Of a stretch of 63,236 bases of DNA, positions 54,427 to 63,236 are shown piece by piece. Where the stretch lies: the NCBI GenBank assembly GCA_016875225.1, contig VGRW01000013.1, forward strand, positions 1-63,236. The letters run 5' to 3'. The translations under genes were made by a program, and so were the position numbers. The notes beneath the pieces are model-generated. The model was not told the origin of the DNA. It made no database searches and worked only from the letters and a program-made list of their open reading frames with translations. The stretch comes from Deltaproteobacteria bacterium (lineage in GTDB: Bacteria; Myxococcota_A; UBA9160; SZUA-336). Within the stretch, counting starts at the first letter, position 1, and every line of letters starts with the position of its first letter.

Positions 54427-56545
54427 CCGCCCGTAGCTCTGCCTGCTCGCGGACGAGGTAGGACTGGATCGCCGCGGCATCCGCCTCGCTGACGACGTCG
54501 GCGAAGCTCGCCATGCCAGCGCTCGAAAGCGACCCGCCGCGCACGATCGAGTCGAAGGCTGCGTGTGTCTGCGCGGGCAGTCCGAACAGATCGGGATAGG
54601 ACGAGAGCCGCGACTCACCGCGGCCTCCGTGACACCTCGCGCAGTGTCGGACGAAGAGTCTCTCGCCGCGAGCGGCCCCTGCGGCGGAGAGATTCGGCAG
54701 CACCGGCGGCTCCGGAATCGCGCGGATCTCGCGCGGCCTCGGAAGCGGCGTCGGCCCGCCGCCGAGCTTCCAGGCGAGGATCCGCCCGTAGTTCTCGTAC
54801 CGCCACGCCGCGCTCTCGCGCGGGTGGACCGACGCGACCGCTCCGCCCAGACCGGCGATCACCGCCACGTACTGCTCGCCGTCGATCTGGTAGCTCACCG
54901 GCGCGGCCATGATCGCGGTGCCGACCTCGATCTCGGCGAGTCGCGTGCCGGTGTCGGCGCGGTACAGCGCGAGCCGGCCCGCGGACGTCCCCTGCACGAC
55001 CAGATTTCCGGCGGTCGCGAGCACGCCTCCGCCCGCGTACTGCTCGCTCCCGACCGGGACGCGGAACCGCTCCCGCTGCGCGACGGGATCCCAGGCGATC
55101 AGGAGCTCGCGCGTCTCCAGCCTCGTGCGCTCGGGCTCCGGGAGCCGCTCCGCGCTCGCGCCGTAGATCGCGACCGAGCCCAGATTCAGCTCGCCCGGCG
55201 CGAAGCGCCAGAAGGGCTCGTTCGCCATCACCATGCCCTGCTCGCGCGCCGGAATGTAGACGAGCCCCGTCACCGGACTGAACGCCATCGGCTGCCAGTT
55301 GTGCGCTCCCGCCTGGGTCGGAAACACGATCGCCGGCGCGTTGCGGTACGAGGCGGTCGCGCTGGCGACCGGACGTCCGCTCGCGTCGATCCCGCTCGCC
55401 CAGCTCACGGGCACGAACGGCCGCGCCGAGATCAGCTCCCCGGTCTCGCGGTCGAGCACGTAGAAGAAGCCGTTCTTCGGCGCCTGCAGGATCACCTTTC
55501 GCGCGACGCCGCCGATCGGAAGCTCCGCGAGGATCAGGTTCTGCGTCGCGGTGTAGTCCCAGCTCTCGCCCGGCGTGGTCTGGTAGTGCCAGATCAAGCG
55601 CCCGTCGTCGGGATCGAGCGCGAGGATCGAGGCGAGATACAGGTTGTCACCGCCCGACGGGCTGCGCAGCCAGACCGGATAGGGCGTGCCGTTTCCGGTG
55701 CCGACGTAGAGCCGGTCGAGCTCGGGGTCGTAGACCATCTCGCCCCAGACCGTTCCGCCGAGGCCCGACTCCCAGCTCGAGTCGCGGTCCCAGGTCTCGA
55801 GCGCGGCCGCGATCTCGGGGTGCTCGGGCTCGCCGAGCGCCGGATCGCCCGGAACCGTGAAGAAGCGCCAGGCCTGCGCGCCGGATTCCAGGTCGTAGGC
55901 GGTCACGTAGCCGCGCACGCCGAACTCGGCTCCGCTGTTCCCGATCACCACCACGTTCTTCGCGACCTGCGGCGGACCCGTGATCGTGTACGCGCGCGCG
56001 CCGCGCTCGATCAGCGTGTCGGTCCTCCACAGCTCCCGGCCGGTGCTCGCGTCGAGCGCGACCAGGAAGCCGTCGAGCGTGCCGACGTACACGCGTCCGC
56101 GCCAGACCGCGACGCCGCGGTTCACCACGTCGCAGCAGGCGTGGCGCGCGTAGCCGCCGTCCACCTCGGGGTCGTAGCGCCAGCGCTCGGCGCCGGTCTT
56201 CGCGTCCACCGCGAAGACGGAGCCCCACGGGCCCGAGACGTACAGCACTCCGTCGACGACGATCGGCGTCGCCTCCTGTCCGTGTTCGACGCGGCCGCGG
56301 CGCGAGCGCGCCTCGTACTCCCAGGCGAAGCCGAGCTCTGCTGCGTTGTCGGCGTCGATCTGTGCGAGTCGCGAGAAGCGCTCGGCTCGGAAGCCGCCGC
56401 CGAGCGCGAGCCACTGCCCGGGCTCGTGCTCGGCGCTTCGCAGCCGCTCGAGATCGACCCGGCCCTCCAGCGGCGCGGGCTCGGAGCACGAAGCGAGCAG
56501 GAGTCCCAGAGCCAGCGCGCGCCCGACCCGGCCCCGCGCGGTCAC
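54392..56545 (-). CDS. PQQ-dependent quinohemoprotein alcohol dehydrogenase, lipoprotein form
   Basis: The 717-residue protein runs from GTG 56545, which overlaps the methyltransferase stop. A lipoprotein signal (ALALGLLLASC) anchors it. The eight-bladed propeller has W-motifs such as DAKTGAERWRYDPE, DASTGRELWRTDTL and the vicinal Cys137-Cys138 pair (YARHACCDVVNRG) that lies over PQQ. A C-terminal cytochrome c domain has CARCH (635-639) and a likely Met ligand in SSAGMASFAD. It should oxidise an alcohol or aldehyde in the periplasm. No separate electron-acceptor gene is adjacent. Confidence 0.88.
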   Translation of the reverse strand: MTARGRVGRALALGLLLASCSEPAPLEGRVDLERLRSAEHEPGQWLALGGGFRAERFSRLAQIDADNAAELGFAWEYEARSRRGRVEHGQEATPIVVDGVLYVSGPWGSVFAVDAKTGAERWRYDPEVDGGYARHACCDVVNRGVAVWRGRVYVGTLDGFLVALDASTGRELWRTDTLIERGARAYTITGPPQVAKNVVVIGNSGAEFGVRGYVTAYDLESGAQAWRFFTVPGDPALGEPEHPEIAAALETWDRDSSWESGLGGTVWGEMVYDPELDRLYVGTGNGTPYPVWLRSPSGGDNLYLASILALDPDDGRLIWHYQTTPGESWDYTATQNLILAELPIGGVARKVILQAPKNGFFYVLDRETGELISARPFVPVSWASGIDASGRPVASATASYRNAPAIVFPTQAGAHNWQPMAFSPVTGLVYIPAREQGMVMANEPFWRFAPGELNLGSVAIYGASAERLPEPERTRLETRELLIAWDPVAQRERFRVPVGSEQYAGGGVLATAGNLVVQGTSAGRLALYRADTGTRLAEIEVGTAIMAAPVSYQIDGEQYVAVIAGLGGAVASVHPRESAAWRYENYGRILAWKLGGGPTPLPRPREIRAIPEPPVLPNLSAAGAARGERLFVRHCARCHGGRGESRLSSYPDLFGLPAQTHAAFDSIVRGGSLSSAGMASFADVVSEADAAAIQSYLVREQAELRAASASGAGRGSP

Positions 56546-57279
56546 GCCTTCCTTCGCGCCACCAGGATCGGGCTCGTCGCCAGGCGAGCCGTCATTTCCG
56601 AAGCTCCCGCGATCCGGTCCGCCATCCGGTACAGCACGTCGGGAAGCGCGAGCTTCGGCACTCGGAGCGTTCCCACCGGAAACACGTGGACGATCTCGAG
56701 CCCGACCTCGGCCACGAGCTCGCGACACTGCGCGATCGAAAGCACGTTGAAGGCCTCGAAGCCGCGCCAGCCCGCATACGCGCGCGCCAATCGCATGTAC
56801 GGCGCGTCGATGTTCTGGTGGTTGTTGAAGATCAGATGGCCGCCGGGTGCGAGAAGCGGCGCCAGCGCGCGCAGGGCCGCGCGGCGCAGCGCGGGCTCGG
56901 CGTTGACGAAGAAGCGGAAGGCGGTGATCAGGTCGAAGCTCTCCTTCTCGAACGGGCTCTGCTCGAGGAGATTCGCGTTCACCAGGGTGGTGCGCTCGAG
57001 CTTGCGCCGCGCCTGCTCGAGCATCGCCTCGGAGACGTCGACCCCCGTGCACGACGCGACGTGCCGCTCCAGAAAGCTCGAGATCCGACCCGTGCCGCAG
57101 GCGAAGTCGAGCGCGCGCACGTCCCTGCGCGAGCCGAAGAACATCTCGAGCGCCTGCGTCAGGACCTCCTGCTCACGCGACCAGAGGTAGCGACCCCACG
57201 CGTCGGTGGCGTAGTACTCGTCGTACCGCCGGCCCTTGCCGGGCGCCTTGTGTGAATCCACGTAGCTCGAGTTGCTCAT
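56542..57279 (-). CDS. class I SAM-dependent methyltransferase
   Basis: The 245-residue enzyme has motif I VRALDFACGTGRISSFLERH, post-I CTGVDVSEAMLEQAR and motif II region SFDLITAFRFFVNAEPALRR. The opening YDEYYATDAWGRYLWSREQE resembles small-molecule or sugar methyltransferases. It sits 3 bases after the polysaccharide flippase, so an acceptor in surface-glycan or lipid-linked sugar synthesis is plausible. The stop overlaps the quinoprotein start. Confidence 0.82.
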   Translation of the reverse strand: MSNSSYVDSHKAPGKGRRYDEYYATDAWGRYLWSREQEVLTQALEMFFGSRRDVRALDFACGTGRISSFLERHVASCTGVDVSEAMLEQARRKLERTTLVNANLLEQSPFEKESFDLITAFRFFVNAEPALRRAALRALAPLLAPGGHLIFNNHQNIDAPYMRLARAYAGWRGFEAFNVLSIAQCRELVAEVGLEIVHVFPVGTLRVPKLALPDVLYRMADRIAGASEMTARLATSPILVARRKA

Positions 57280-57282
57280 CGC

Positions 57283-58851
57283 TCATCCCGTCCTTGCGCC
57301 CGCCAGCTTCGACCACTGTCCGCGGGCGAGATTCGAAAGTCGCGCCCGCTCGGAGTCACCGAGCCCGAGTCTCCACGCGCCGAGCGCCGTCGCCGCCGCG
57401 ACCGTCGCGACGAGCAGGAGCAGCTCGACCCAGCCCCTCGGCGGACGCGCGAGCTTGCACGCGACGAGAAGCGCGAGGCCCGGCGCCGCGCCGAGGAGCG
57501 CCGGAATCCAGACCTGGCGCAGACTCTCCGCCCCGCCGACGCCGAGCTTGCCGTAGACGTGACGCGGCAGGAAGATCCCGCAGCCGACGAAGAGCGGGAT
57601 CGCGCTCGCAGCCGCGATCCCGAGCAGCCCGAGATCGAGCACCGCAAGGGCGAGCCAGCCGAGCGTCACGGTGCCCACCGCCATCGACAGCATCAGAAGT
57701 CCGAAGTAGCGGTGCTCGCCCATTCCCACCAGCACGAAGAAGCTCGAGTGCTGGGAGAGCCGCACCGCGTGACCCGCGGCGACGAGCGCCAGCGCCGTCG
57801 GCAGGAGCGGGAAGTCCTTTTGCGTCCAGATCAGCAGGAACTCGCGCCCCATGATCAGCAGGAACGCGGCCGACGGCAGGATCAGGAAGAGCGAGTACTT
57901 CTGGGAGAGCAGCAGCAATTGCTTCAGCCGGGTCCGATCGCCGTGCGTGTCGAGATCGCTCGCGGCCGGCTTGATCGCGGCGCAGAACGCCTCGATCACC
58001 GTGGTGAGCGTGAGCACCGCGGCGCTGACGATCGCGTACTGCGCGACTTCTTCGGCGCTCCGGAAGATTCCGATCAGCAGCTCGCCCGCCTTCAGCAGCA
58101 GAAGCGCGCCGAGCACGTAGTTGAACGTGTTGAAGCCGTAGCCGAGCATCTCGCGCAGCAGGCCAGCGTCGACCGCGCGCAGGGCGAACGGACGCTCCGG
58201 GAGCAGCCGCAGACAGAACGCGAGGTTCAGTGCGTTCACCACCAGCTCGCCCAAGCCGTAGAGCAGCGCGACCGTGACGAGCCCGAAGCCCTGCATCAAC
58301 AGCGCGACGAGCAGCGCACTGCGCACGAGCGTGACCGAGAGCCGGCTTCCCGCCATCAGGTCGTAGCGCTGGTAGCCGGAGAGCACCGCGCCCGCCGCGC
58401 TGGTGATCGCGCCAAGCGCCGCGCAGCCCCCGACCACCAGCACGCAGATCCGCGCGTCCGCGGCCAGCGCGGGCGGGATCTGGAAGATCTGCGTCAGCCA
58501 CTGGTGCAGAACGAGCGTCAGCGCCAGCACGACCAGGGCCATGAACGAGAGGAATGCCGTGCAGGTGGAGACGACGGCGCGCAAGCCCTCGTGATCGCCG
58601 CTGGCCAGGCGCACCGGCACGAAGCGGTTGATGGCGCTGGCGAGCCCGAGCTGGAAGACGACCGAGTGGGCGAACACCGACCCGACCAGCGCCCAGACTC
58701 CGTAGGCGGCGTCGCCGAGTCCGTGGAGCAGGAATGGAACGAGCAGGAACGCGATCACCGAGCCGAGCAGACTCGCCGCGGCGTTCCAGAGCACGTTGCC
58801 GACCACCAGCGCCGCATCGGTCCGGCGGGCCTGGGTCCGGGTGGCGTTCAT
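57283..58851 (-). CDS. polysaccharide flippase (Wzx/MATE-like)
   Basis: This 522-residue protein has 12-14 membrane helices and the family opening LVVGNVLWNAAASLLGSVIA followed by FLLVPFLLHGLGDAAYGVWA. Polar and charged residues inside helices (for example FNTFNYVLGALLLLKAGELL) are usual for lipid-linked oligosaccharide flippases. It is divergent from a glycosyltransferase and upstream of a methyltransferase, consistent with a small surface-polysaccharide locus. Confidence 0.85.
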   Translation of the reverse strand: MNATRTQARRTDAALVVGNVLWNAAASLLGSVIAFLLVPFLLHGLGDAAYGVWALVGSVFAHSVVFQLGLASAINRFVPVRLASGDHEGLRAVVSTCTAFLSFMALVVLALTLVLHQWLTQIFQIPPALAADARICVLVVGGCAALGAITSAAGAVLSGYQRYDLMAGSRLSVTLVRSALLVALLMQGFGLVTVALLYGLGELVVNALNLAFCLRLLPERPFALRAVDAGLLREMLGYGFNTFNYVLGALLLLKAGELLIGIFRSAEEVAQYAIVSAAVLTLTTVIEAFCAAIKPAASDLDTHGDRTRLKQLLLLSQKYSLFLILPSAAFLLIMGREFLLIWTQKDFPLLPTALALVAAGHAVRLSQHSSFFVLVGMGEHRYFGLLMLSMAVGTVTLGWLALAVLDLGLLGIAAASAIPLFVGCGIFLPRHVYGKLGVGGAESLRQVWIPALLGAAPGLALLVACKLARPPRGWVELLLLVATVAAATALGAWRLGLGDSERARLSNLARGQWSKLAGARTG

Positions 58852-58961
58852 CGGTGATCCAGCATGGCTCGGGTCCTATCGGCACGCCAGCGCCAGGAGC
58901 GGCGCGTGGAAGCCGATCCAGGCTCCGGTATCGTGAGCCAACCCGACCGGAGGCCTGCGTC

Positions 58962-60062
58962 GTGAGAGTGCTGATCTGCGGAGAGGCCCTGCAGCTCGGC
59001 GGGGCGGAGACGGTCTCGATCGACCTGGCCAACGCGCTCGCCCGGCGCGGCATCGAGGTCGCCTACAGCGCCGCGCCGGGGCCGCTCGAGGCGCGTCTGG
59101 CTGCCGGTGTCCGGATCGAGCGCACGCCACCGCTCGAGCGCAAGGGATTCCTCCGCTTCCTGCGCGGCTTCTCGGCGGTGCTGCGCGGCTTCGAGCCCGA
59201 CGTGGTGCACGTGCAAGGCGCCACGCTCGCGCTCGCGGCGCGGCTGCTGTCCCGAATCGTGCGCAAGCGGTTCGCCGTGGTGCTCACGCACCACTCGACC
59301 AGCTATCGCCGCGCGCCGCCGCGGCTCTCGGGCCCGCTGCTGCGCGCGAGCTGCGACCACATGATCGCGATCAGCGCGCTCAAACAGCGCCAGTTCCTGG
59401 CGATGGGATTCGACGCGGCGAACGTCTCGCTGATCCCGAACTTCGTCGACTGCCGCGCGATCCGCGACGCCGCCGATCACGCGGATCGCGCGCGACTCCG
59501 CGGCGAGCTCGGCATCGCGGACGCCGAGCGGGTCGTGGCGATGGTCGGGCGGATGATCCCGGGAAAGGGCTTCGACGTGTTCCTGCGCTCGGTCGCGCGC
59601 TGCGCGCGGCAGCTCGAGCGCCCGCTGGTCGCGCTCGCGCTGGGCGACGGCCCGGAGCGCGAGAGCCTGGAGCGGCTGGCCGATTCGCTTGCCGGCCCCG
59701 TGCGCGCCGTGCTTCCCGGCTACCGGCGCGACGTGACCGCCCTGCTCTCGCTCTGCGACGCGGTGCTGTTTCCATCGCAGCTCACGGAGGTGCTGCCGAT
59801 GGCGCTGATCGAGGCCTCCGCGGTCGGGGTTCCGATCGTCTGCTCCGACATTCCCGGCAATCGCGAGGTCGTGCAGGACGGCGCGAACGGCTGGCTGGCC
59901 GGCCCGTCCGAAGAGAGCTACGCCGAGGCGCTCGCCCGCGTGCTCGGCGACGCATCGCTCGCCGAGCGCATGGCCCGCGCCGGGCGGCAGGCGGCGCTGG
60001 CGAAGTTCGACGAGTCGGTCGTGGTTCCGAAGATCCTCTCGCTCTACGCCACGCTCGCCTAG
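58962..60062 (+). CDS. glycosyltransferase family 4
   Basis: A 366-residue GT-B enzyme starts at a GTG with CGGAGG upstream. The acceptor domain opens VRVLICGEALQLGGAETVSI. The nucleotide-sugar domain has VVAMVGRMIPGKGFDVFLRS, the phosphate-binding loop LTEVLPMALIEASAVGVPIV, and the EX7E-like segment in that stretch. It adds a sugar to a lipid- or glycan-linked acceptor on the cytosolic face. It is transcribed away from the flippase with a 110-base gap that holds no clear operator. Confidence 0.88.
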   Translation: MRVLICGEALQLGGAETVSIDLANALARRGIEVAYSAAPGPLEARLAAGVRIERTPPLERKGFLRFLRGFSAVLRGFEPDVVHVQGATLALAARLLSRIVRKRFAVVLTHHSTSYRRAPPRLSGPLLRASCDHMIAISALKQRQFLAMGFDAANVSLIPNFVDCRAIRDAADHADRARLRGELGIADAERVVAMVGRMIPGKGFDVFLRSVARCARQLERPLVALALGDGPERESLERLADSLAGPVRAVLPGYRRDVTALLSLCDAVLFPSQLTEVLPMALIEASAVGVPIVCSDIPGNREVVQDGANGWLAGPSEESYAEALARVLGDASLAERMARAGRQAALAKFDESVVVPKILSLYATLA

Positions 60063-60083
60063 CGACGCGGCTACACTGGGCGG

Positions 60084-60983
60084 ATGGACGCCACCCTCGA
60101 CTGGTTCGGCTGCTCGACCTTCCGGGGGACCGTGGGCGAGCTCGTGATCTTCCTCGACGCGTACCTGGACCGCGTGCCGGGCGCGCAGTTCGCGGGGCTC
60201 CTCCCCGAGCAGGTCGAGCGGGCCGACTGGATCGTCGTCGGCCACTCGCACTTCGACCACCTGTACGGCGCGGAGCGGATCGCGCGCAGGACCGGCGCGC
60301 GGATCCTGGGCTCGCACGAGACCGTGCGCGTGATGGAGGCGCAAGGGCTCCCGGTCGAACGGATGATCCCGGTCGCCGGCGGCGAACGCGTGCGGCTCTC
60401 TCCAGACGTGACCGTCGACGTGTACCCGAGCCAACACTCCTGTGTGTGGTCGCAGACCGCGATGGCGGCCGCCGACGAGGTCTGCATCGGCGAGCTCGGA
60501 CTGACCCTGCAGGAGCAGCAGGAGCGCTTCCGCGCGCTGGCCTCCCACTTCGGCACGCTCGGCCCGGACGTGATCGCGCACCTTCGCGCCAGCGCCCAGG
60601 GGCCGCGCGGCGACGGCGGCGCGCTCGTCTACCACTTCCAGACGCCGGAGGGCTCGCTCTTCTACCAGGACACCTCGGGTCACTGGAGCGGGATCCTGCG
60701 CGATCTGCGGCCCGACGTGGCGATCCTCGCCGCCGCGGGGCGCGGCAACGTCGACGGCGAGCCGATCCAGGGCACGCTCGCGAGTTTCGTCGCGAGGCAG
60801 GTCGATCTGCTGCGCCCGCGCCGGGTACTGCTCGGCCATCACGACGACTGGCTGCCCGGCTTCTCGCGCCCGATCGACACCAAGCCGATCCGCGACGAGA
60901 TCGCGCGCGTCCGGCCCGGCGCCGAGCTGGTCGAGACCGGCTACGCGGCCGCGTACCCGCTGTTCCGGGGCCTGCGCCGCTAG
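60084..60983 (+). CDS. metallo-beta-lactamase-fold hydrolase
   Basis: This 299-residue protein has VVGHSHFDHLYGAERIA (HxHxDH), a later metal-binding histidine in VYPSQHSCVWS, and LLGHHDDWLPGF. A full dimetal site is therefore likely. No signal peptide is present. This UlaG/MBL-type branch includes phosphodiesterases and lactonases, and the substrate is not evident. It lies 21 bases after the glycosyltransferase and ends convergently in the phospholipase D gene. Confidence 0.8.
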   Translation: MDATLDWFGCSTFRGTVGELVIFLDAYLDRVPGAQFAGLLPEQVERADWIVVGHSHFDHLYGAERIARRTGARILGSHETVRVMEAQGLPVERMIPVAGGERVRLSPDVTVDVYPSQHSCVWSQTAMAAADEVCIGELGLTLQEQQERFRALASHFGTLGPDVIAHLRASAQGPRGDGGALVYHFQTPEGSLFYQDTSGHWSGILRDLRPDVAILAAAGRGNVDGEPIQGTLASFVARQVDLLRPRRVLLGHHDDWLPGFSRPIDTKPIRDEIARVRPGAELVETGYAAAYPLFRGLRR

Positions 60984-62362
60984 CTCGCGTAGGTCGCGGG
61001 GTCGAGCGCGAAGGCGAGCGAGTCGGTGGGATCGCCGGCCAGGCGGCGCGCCGCGTTCTTTCGCGCGACGTCGCGGTAGAGCGCGAGCGCCGCACGCGCC
61101 TCGAGATCGCGCGTGTCGCGGCCGAGGTGCTCGAGCAGGAGCTCGCGGCGCAGCTCGCGCACCGTCGGGCCGTGCCAGAACGAGGCGTTCAGCTCCGTGT
61201 CGCCGAAGAACGAGCGGTTGCCGATGTTCGCCGAGCCGATCGTGCACCACACGTCGTCGACCAACGCGATCTTCGCGTGCACGTACACGTTCTGGTATGC
61301 GCCCGGCCCGGTGCACGACGCGATTCCGGCCAGCGCGAAGCGCTCGAAGCGGCCGAGCGCTGCGAGCGCCTCGAAGAAGTCGCGGTTGGACGGGTCGCCA
61401 CGCCCGGCGGCCATCTCGCGGTGTGGATCAGCGGGAACCAGCACCACGACCTCGACACCGCGCTCGAGCGCCGCGCGCAATCCGTCGACGACGGGCTTCG
61501 CGCCGATCGCCTGGTCCTCGATGTAGATCGCGTCGCGCGCGCTCTCGATCGCGCGCAGGTACTGGTCGAGGATCGAGTGCTCGCCGCCCGCGATGTCGAA
61601 TCCGACGCCGCCGGGGGCAGGCGTGCCGTCGCGGTAGCGCTCGCGCCGGACCGTTCGCTGGATCTGCACCGGGATCTCTCCCGCCGCGGGGGAGAGCGAC
61701 TGTGGAAACGGAAGCTCGCTCTGATCGAGCGCGTCGGGCCAGAGACCATCGACGAGGTCGCGGTCGCTGGCCTCGTTCCAGCGCTGCACGAAGTTGTGGT
61801 GCACGTCCGTCGCCGCCGGTCCGCGCAGCTCGACGTACACGTCGTGGGTGCTGCCGGACTCGCGCGGCGCGTGCCCCGGCGACACGACCGAGCCGTTGTT
61901 CAGGTTGATCCCGCCGACGAACGCAACCTCGCCCGGCGCTCCCGCGTCGACGAGCCAGCTCTTCTGGTGCTGGCAGTAGCGCCCGTGCGCGCGGTCCCAG
62001 CGGGCGAGGAAGCGCGAACCGCGTCGCGCGAGGAACTCGCGATCGGCCGCAGTACCCGCGAAATGGGAGCCGGGGTCGATGGCCGCGAGCTCGGGATGGC
62101 GCCAGAAGATCACCCGCACGTCGAGCCCACGCGCCTTGGCCCGGTCGAGCACGTCGAAGAAGCTGCCCTCGCCGCCGGGCATCGCGAAGTCCATCTGATG
62201 GAAGGCGACCGTCACGTAGACGCTGCGGCGGGCTTCGGCCACCGCCTCGCAAATGCGTGCGAACGCCGGCCCGCCGTCCACTAGCGGCCGGACGACGTTG
62301 CCCGCGCGGATCGGATACGAGCCCGAGGTCACGTACGGGATGTGATCGCCGTGGCGTTCCAT
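60980..62362 (-). CDS. phospholipase D-family protein
   Basis: The 460-residue protein carries two HKD motifs: CQHQKSWLVDA near residue 145 and VHAKIALVDD near residue 360. They are followed by GSANIGNRSFFGDTELN. Together they form the active site of cardiolipin synthases and phospholipases D. The N-terminus lacks a membrane helix, so it is more like cytosolic or secreted PLD-type enzymes than classical Cls. It sits 22 bases after the beta-propeller gene, on the same strand. Confidence 0.86.
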   Translation of the reverse strand: MERHGDHIPYVTSGSYPIRAGNVVRPLVDGGPAFARICEAVAEARRSVYVTVAFHQMDFAMPGGEGSFFDVLDRAKARGLDVRVIFWRHPELAAIDPGSHFAGTAADREFLARRGSRFLARWDRAHGRYCQHQKSWLVDAGAPGEVAFVGGINLNNGSVVSPGHAPRESGSTHDVYVELRGPAATDVHHNFVQRWNEASDRDLVDGLWPDALDQSELPFPQSLSPAAGEIPVQIQRTVRRERYRDGTPAPGGVGFDIAGGEHSILDQYLRAIESARDAIYIEDQAIGAKPVVDGLRAALERGVEVVVLVPADPHREMAAGRGDPSNRDFFEALAALGRFERFALAGIASCTGPGAYQNVYVHAKIALVDDVWCTIGSANIGNRSFFGDTELNASFWHGPTVRELRRELLLEHLGRDTRDLEARAALALYRDVARKNAARRLAGDPTDSLAFALDPATYAS

Positions 62363-62384
62363 CGCTTCTCCTCGCCGGCCGATT

Positions 62385-63236
62385 CTACGCCCAGTCGAGC
62401 TCGCGGATCGCGACGCTGCCGGGGATCACCGGCTGGAACAGGTCTCCCGGCCAGCCGCAGCTCGTGATCCACCAGCGGTTCGTGTCCGGGTCGTGCAGGT
62501 ACTCGGGCGCGTGCGCGTAGAGGCGCGCGGCGGGCTCGCGCGCGTCGCCGCTGTAGGTGCCGAAGTCGAACGGGTTCTCGGAGCGGAACAGCAGCGTGTC
62601 GTGGTACTCGGCGGGCCCGCCGAAGCTGCGCGTGTAGGTGATCGAGAGCCAGAACGCGCCGCCGTGGCGGAACACGAACGGGGACTCGGTCGCGGCCCAG
62701 CTCGGCTGCAGCGGCGCCTCGGGCGTGGTGACGAGCGCGTGGCGGACGAAGCGCCAGTCGAGCAGGTTCTCGGAGATGCAGACGCTCACCGAGGAGCTGC
62801 GCCCGCGCTTCCCGGTCGAGTAGAGCAGCCAGGAATCGTCGTCGAGGCGGAAGATCATCCCGTCGCGGAGCACGGACTCGAGCGGCGCGCCCACGAGCGA
62901 GCACTCCGCTTCGCGCCAGTGGTCGAGCCGATCGTCGTCGCAGACCGCAGCACGCAGGCGGTCGGGCCCGTAGAGCATGATCCAGCGCTCGCCGTCGAAG
63001 GCGAGCGACGGCGCCCACGCGCGGGTGCCGAAGTCGCAGACGCGCCAGCGCTCCTCGAAGCGCCCGGCCGAGAGCGACGCGCCCGCGCCGTGGCAGAACC
63101 AGCGCTCTCCCTGGGGATCGATCTCCGCCGTGGGCTTGGTGATGCCGAAGACGTGCCAGGTCCCGTCGGCGGCACGCACGACGCAGTGGTCGTTCACGTA
63201 CGCCCCCGTGCGCTGTGGAGTGAAGAGCGGTCGCCA
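62385..63236 (-). CDS. five-bladed beta-propeller glycosidase-like protein (GH32/43 clan), 5' end beyond the window
   Basis: The frame is open to the right edge. Before the in-frame GTG at 63197 the 13 visible codons read WRPLFTPQRTGAY and then VNDHCVVRAADGTWHVFGIT. The true start may therefore lie outside. Propeller features include FGTRAWAPSLAFDGERWIML, SVLRDGMIFRLDDDSWLLYS and SENLLDWRFV with W-P-rich strands, as in fructosidase/arabinanase-like proteins. The usual first catalytic Asp may be in VNDH. The substrate is unknown. Confidence 0.65.
   Translation of the reverse strand, partial: WRPLFTPQRTGAYVNDHCVVRAADGTWHVFGITKPTAEIDPQGERWFCHGAGASLSAGRFEERWRVCDFGTRAWAPSLAFDGERWIMLYGPDRLRAAVCDDDRLDHWREAECSLVGAPLESVLRDGMIFRLDDDSWLLYSTGKRGRSSSVSVCISENLLDWRFVRHALVTTPEAPLQPSWAATESPFVFRHGGAFWLSITYTRSFGGPAEYHDTLLFRSENPFDFGTYSGDAREPAARLYAHAPEYLHDPDTNRWWITSCGWPGDLFQPVIPGSVAIRELDWA

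Overview
The window is very G+C-rich, densely packed DNA from a Gram-negative bacterium. Outer-membrane efflux parts, lipoprotein signal peptides, a c-type cytochrome, a PQQ alcohol dehydrogenase, a Cys-rich secreted protein of the type common in Myxococcota, many acyl-CoA enzymes and a UGA-encoded selenoprotein together suggest a deltaproteobacterial lineage (Myxococcota- or Binatota-like). That placement is inference. I saw no rRNA, tRNA, CRISPR array or insertion sequence, and no gene-free stretch longer than about 300 bases.

Layout. 0-4.2 kb: an FtsX-type ABC permease, convergent with a sigma-54 activator that has a degenerate receiver. 4.3-9.0 kb (minus): crotonase, crotonase-TIGR03084 fusion, nitronate monooxygenase, DUF167, cytochrome c and a small membrane protein. 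9.1-15.2 kb (plus, divergent): biotin-dependent acyl-CoA carboxylase beta and alpha subunits, an AtuA-family protein and a TetR regulator. The two arms share one intergenic control region and resemble the acyclic-terpene/leucine (Atu/Liu) pathway. 15.3-26.5 kb: an accessory patchwork with an Rnk fragment, a nucleotidyltransferase pair, a decayed hydrolase, an AAA/DUF4143 ATPase, TetR-GST, MAPEG, a gene with an in-frame amber codon, a linalool dehydratase/isomerase-family membrane protein and an NDH-2 remnant. 26.6-33.3 kb: cytochrome P450, a CASTOR/POLLUX-like channel, flavin reductase, a frameshifted Cys-rich protein and an HpaB-family protein.

33.3-35.2 kb (minus): a three-gene operon led by a membrane-anchored peroxiredoxin-like selenoprotein with a U-P-F-C redox motif. 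A TGA codon sits in frame and a bSECIS-like hairpin lies 15 nt downstream. This is the strongest discovery in the window. 35.3-39.2 kb: two paralogous type-B carboxylesterases flanking a crotonase. 39.2-45.1 kb: a 2H phosphoesterase, then a metallo-beta-lactamase hydrolase, an MMPL-type RND exporter, a methyltransferase and a START-like protein, together a plausible lipid-handling unit. 45.2-50.8 kb: a tripartite RND efflux pump whose adaptor carries an in-frame TAG. 51.9-54.4 kb: PPK2, DUF2238, pyrophosphatase and MscL. 54.4-63.2 kb: quinohemoprotein dehydrogenase, methyltransferase, polysaccharide flippase, glycosyltransferase, metallo-hydrolase, phospholipase D and a partial beta-propeller glycosidase-like gene.

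Genes within units are tightly coupled, with many ATGA, GTGA or TTGA overlaps. Several otherwise recognisable genes are interrupted: two in-frame TAG codons, one single-base frameshift and one multiply deleted hydrolase. TAG is still used as an ordinary terminal stop elsewhere, so these look like mutations or sequencing errors rather than a changed genetic code.
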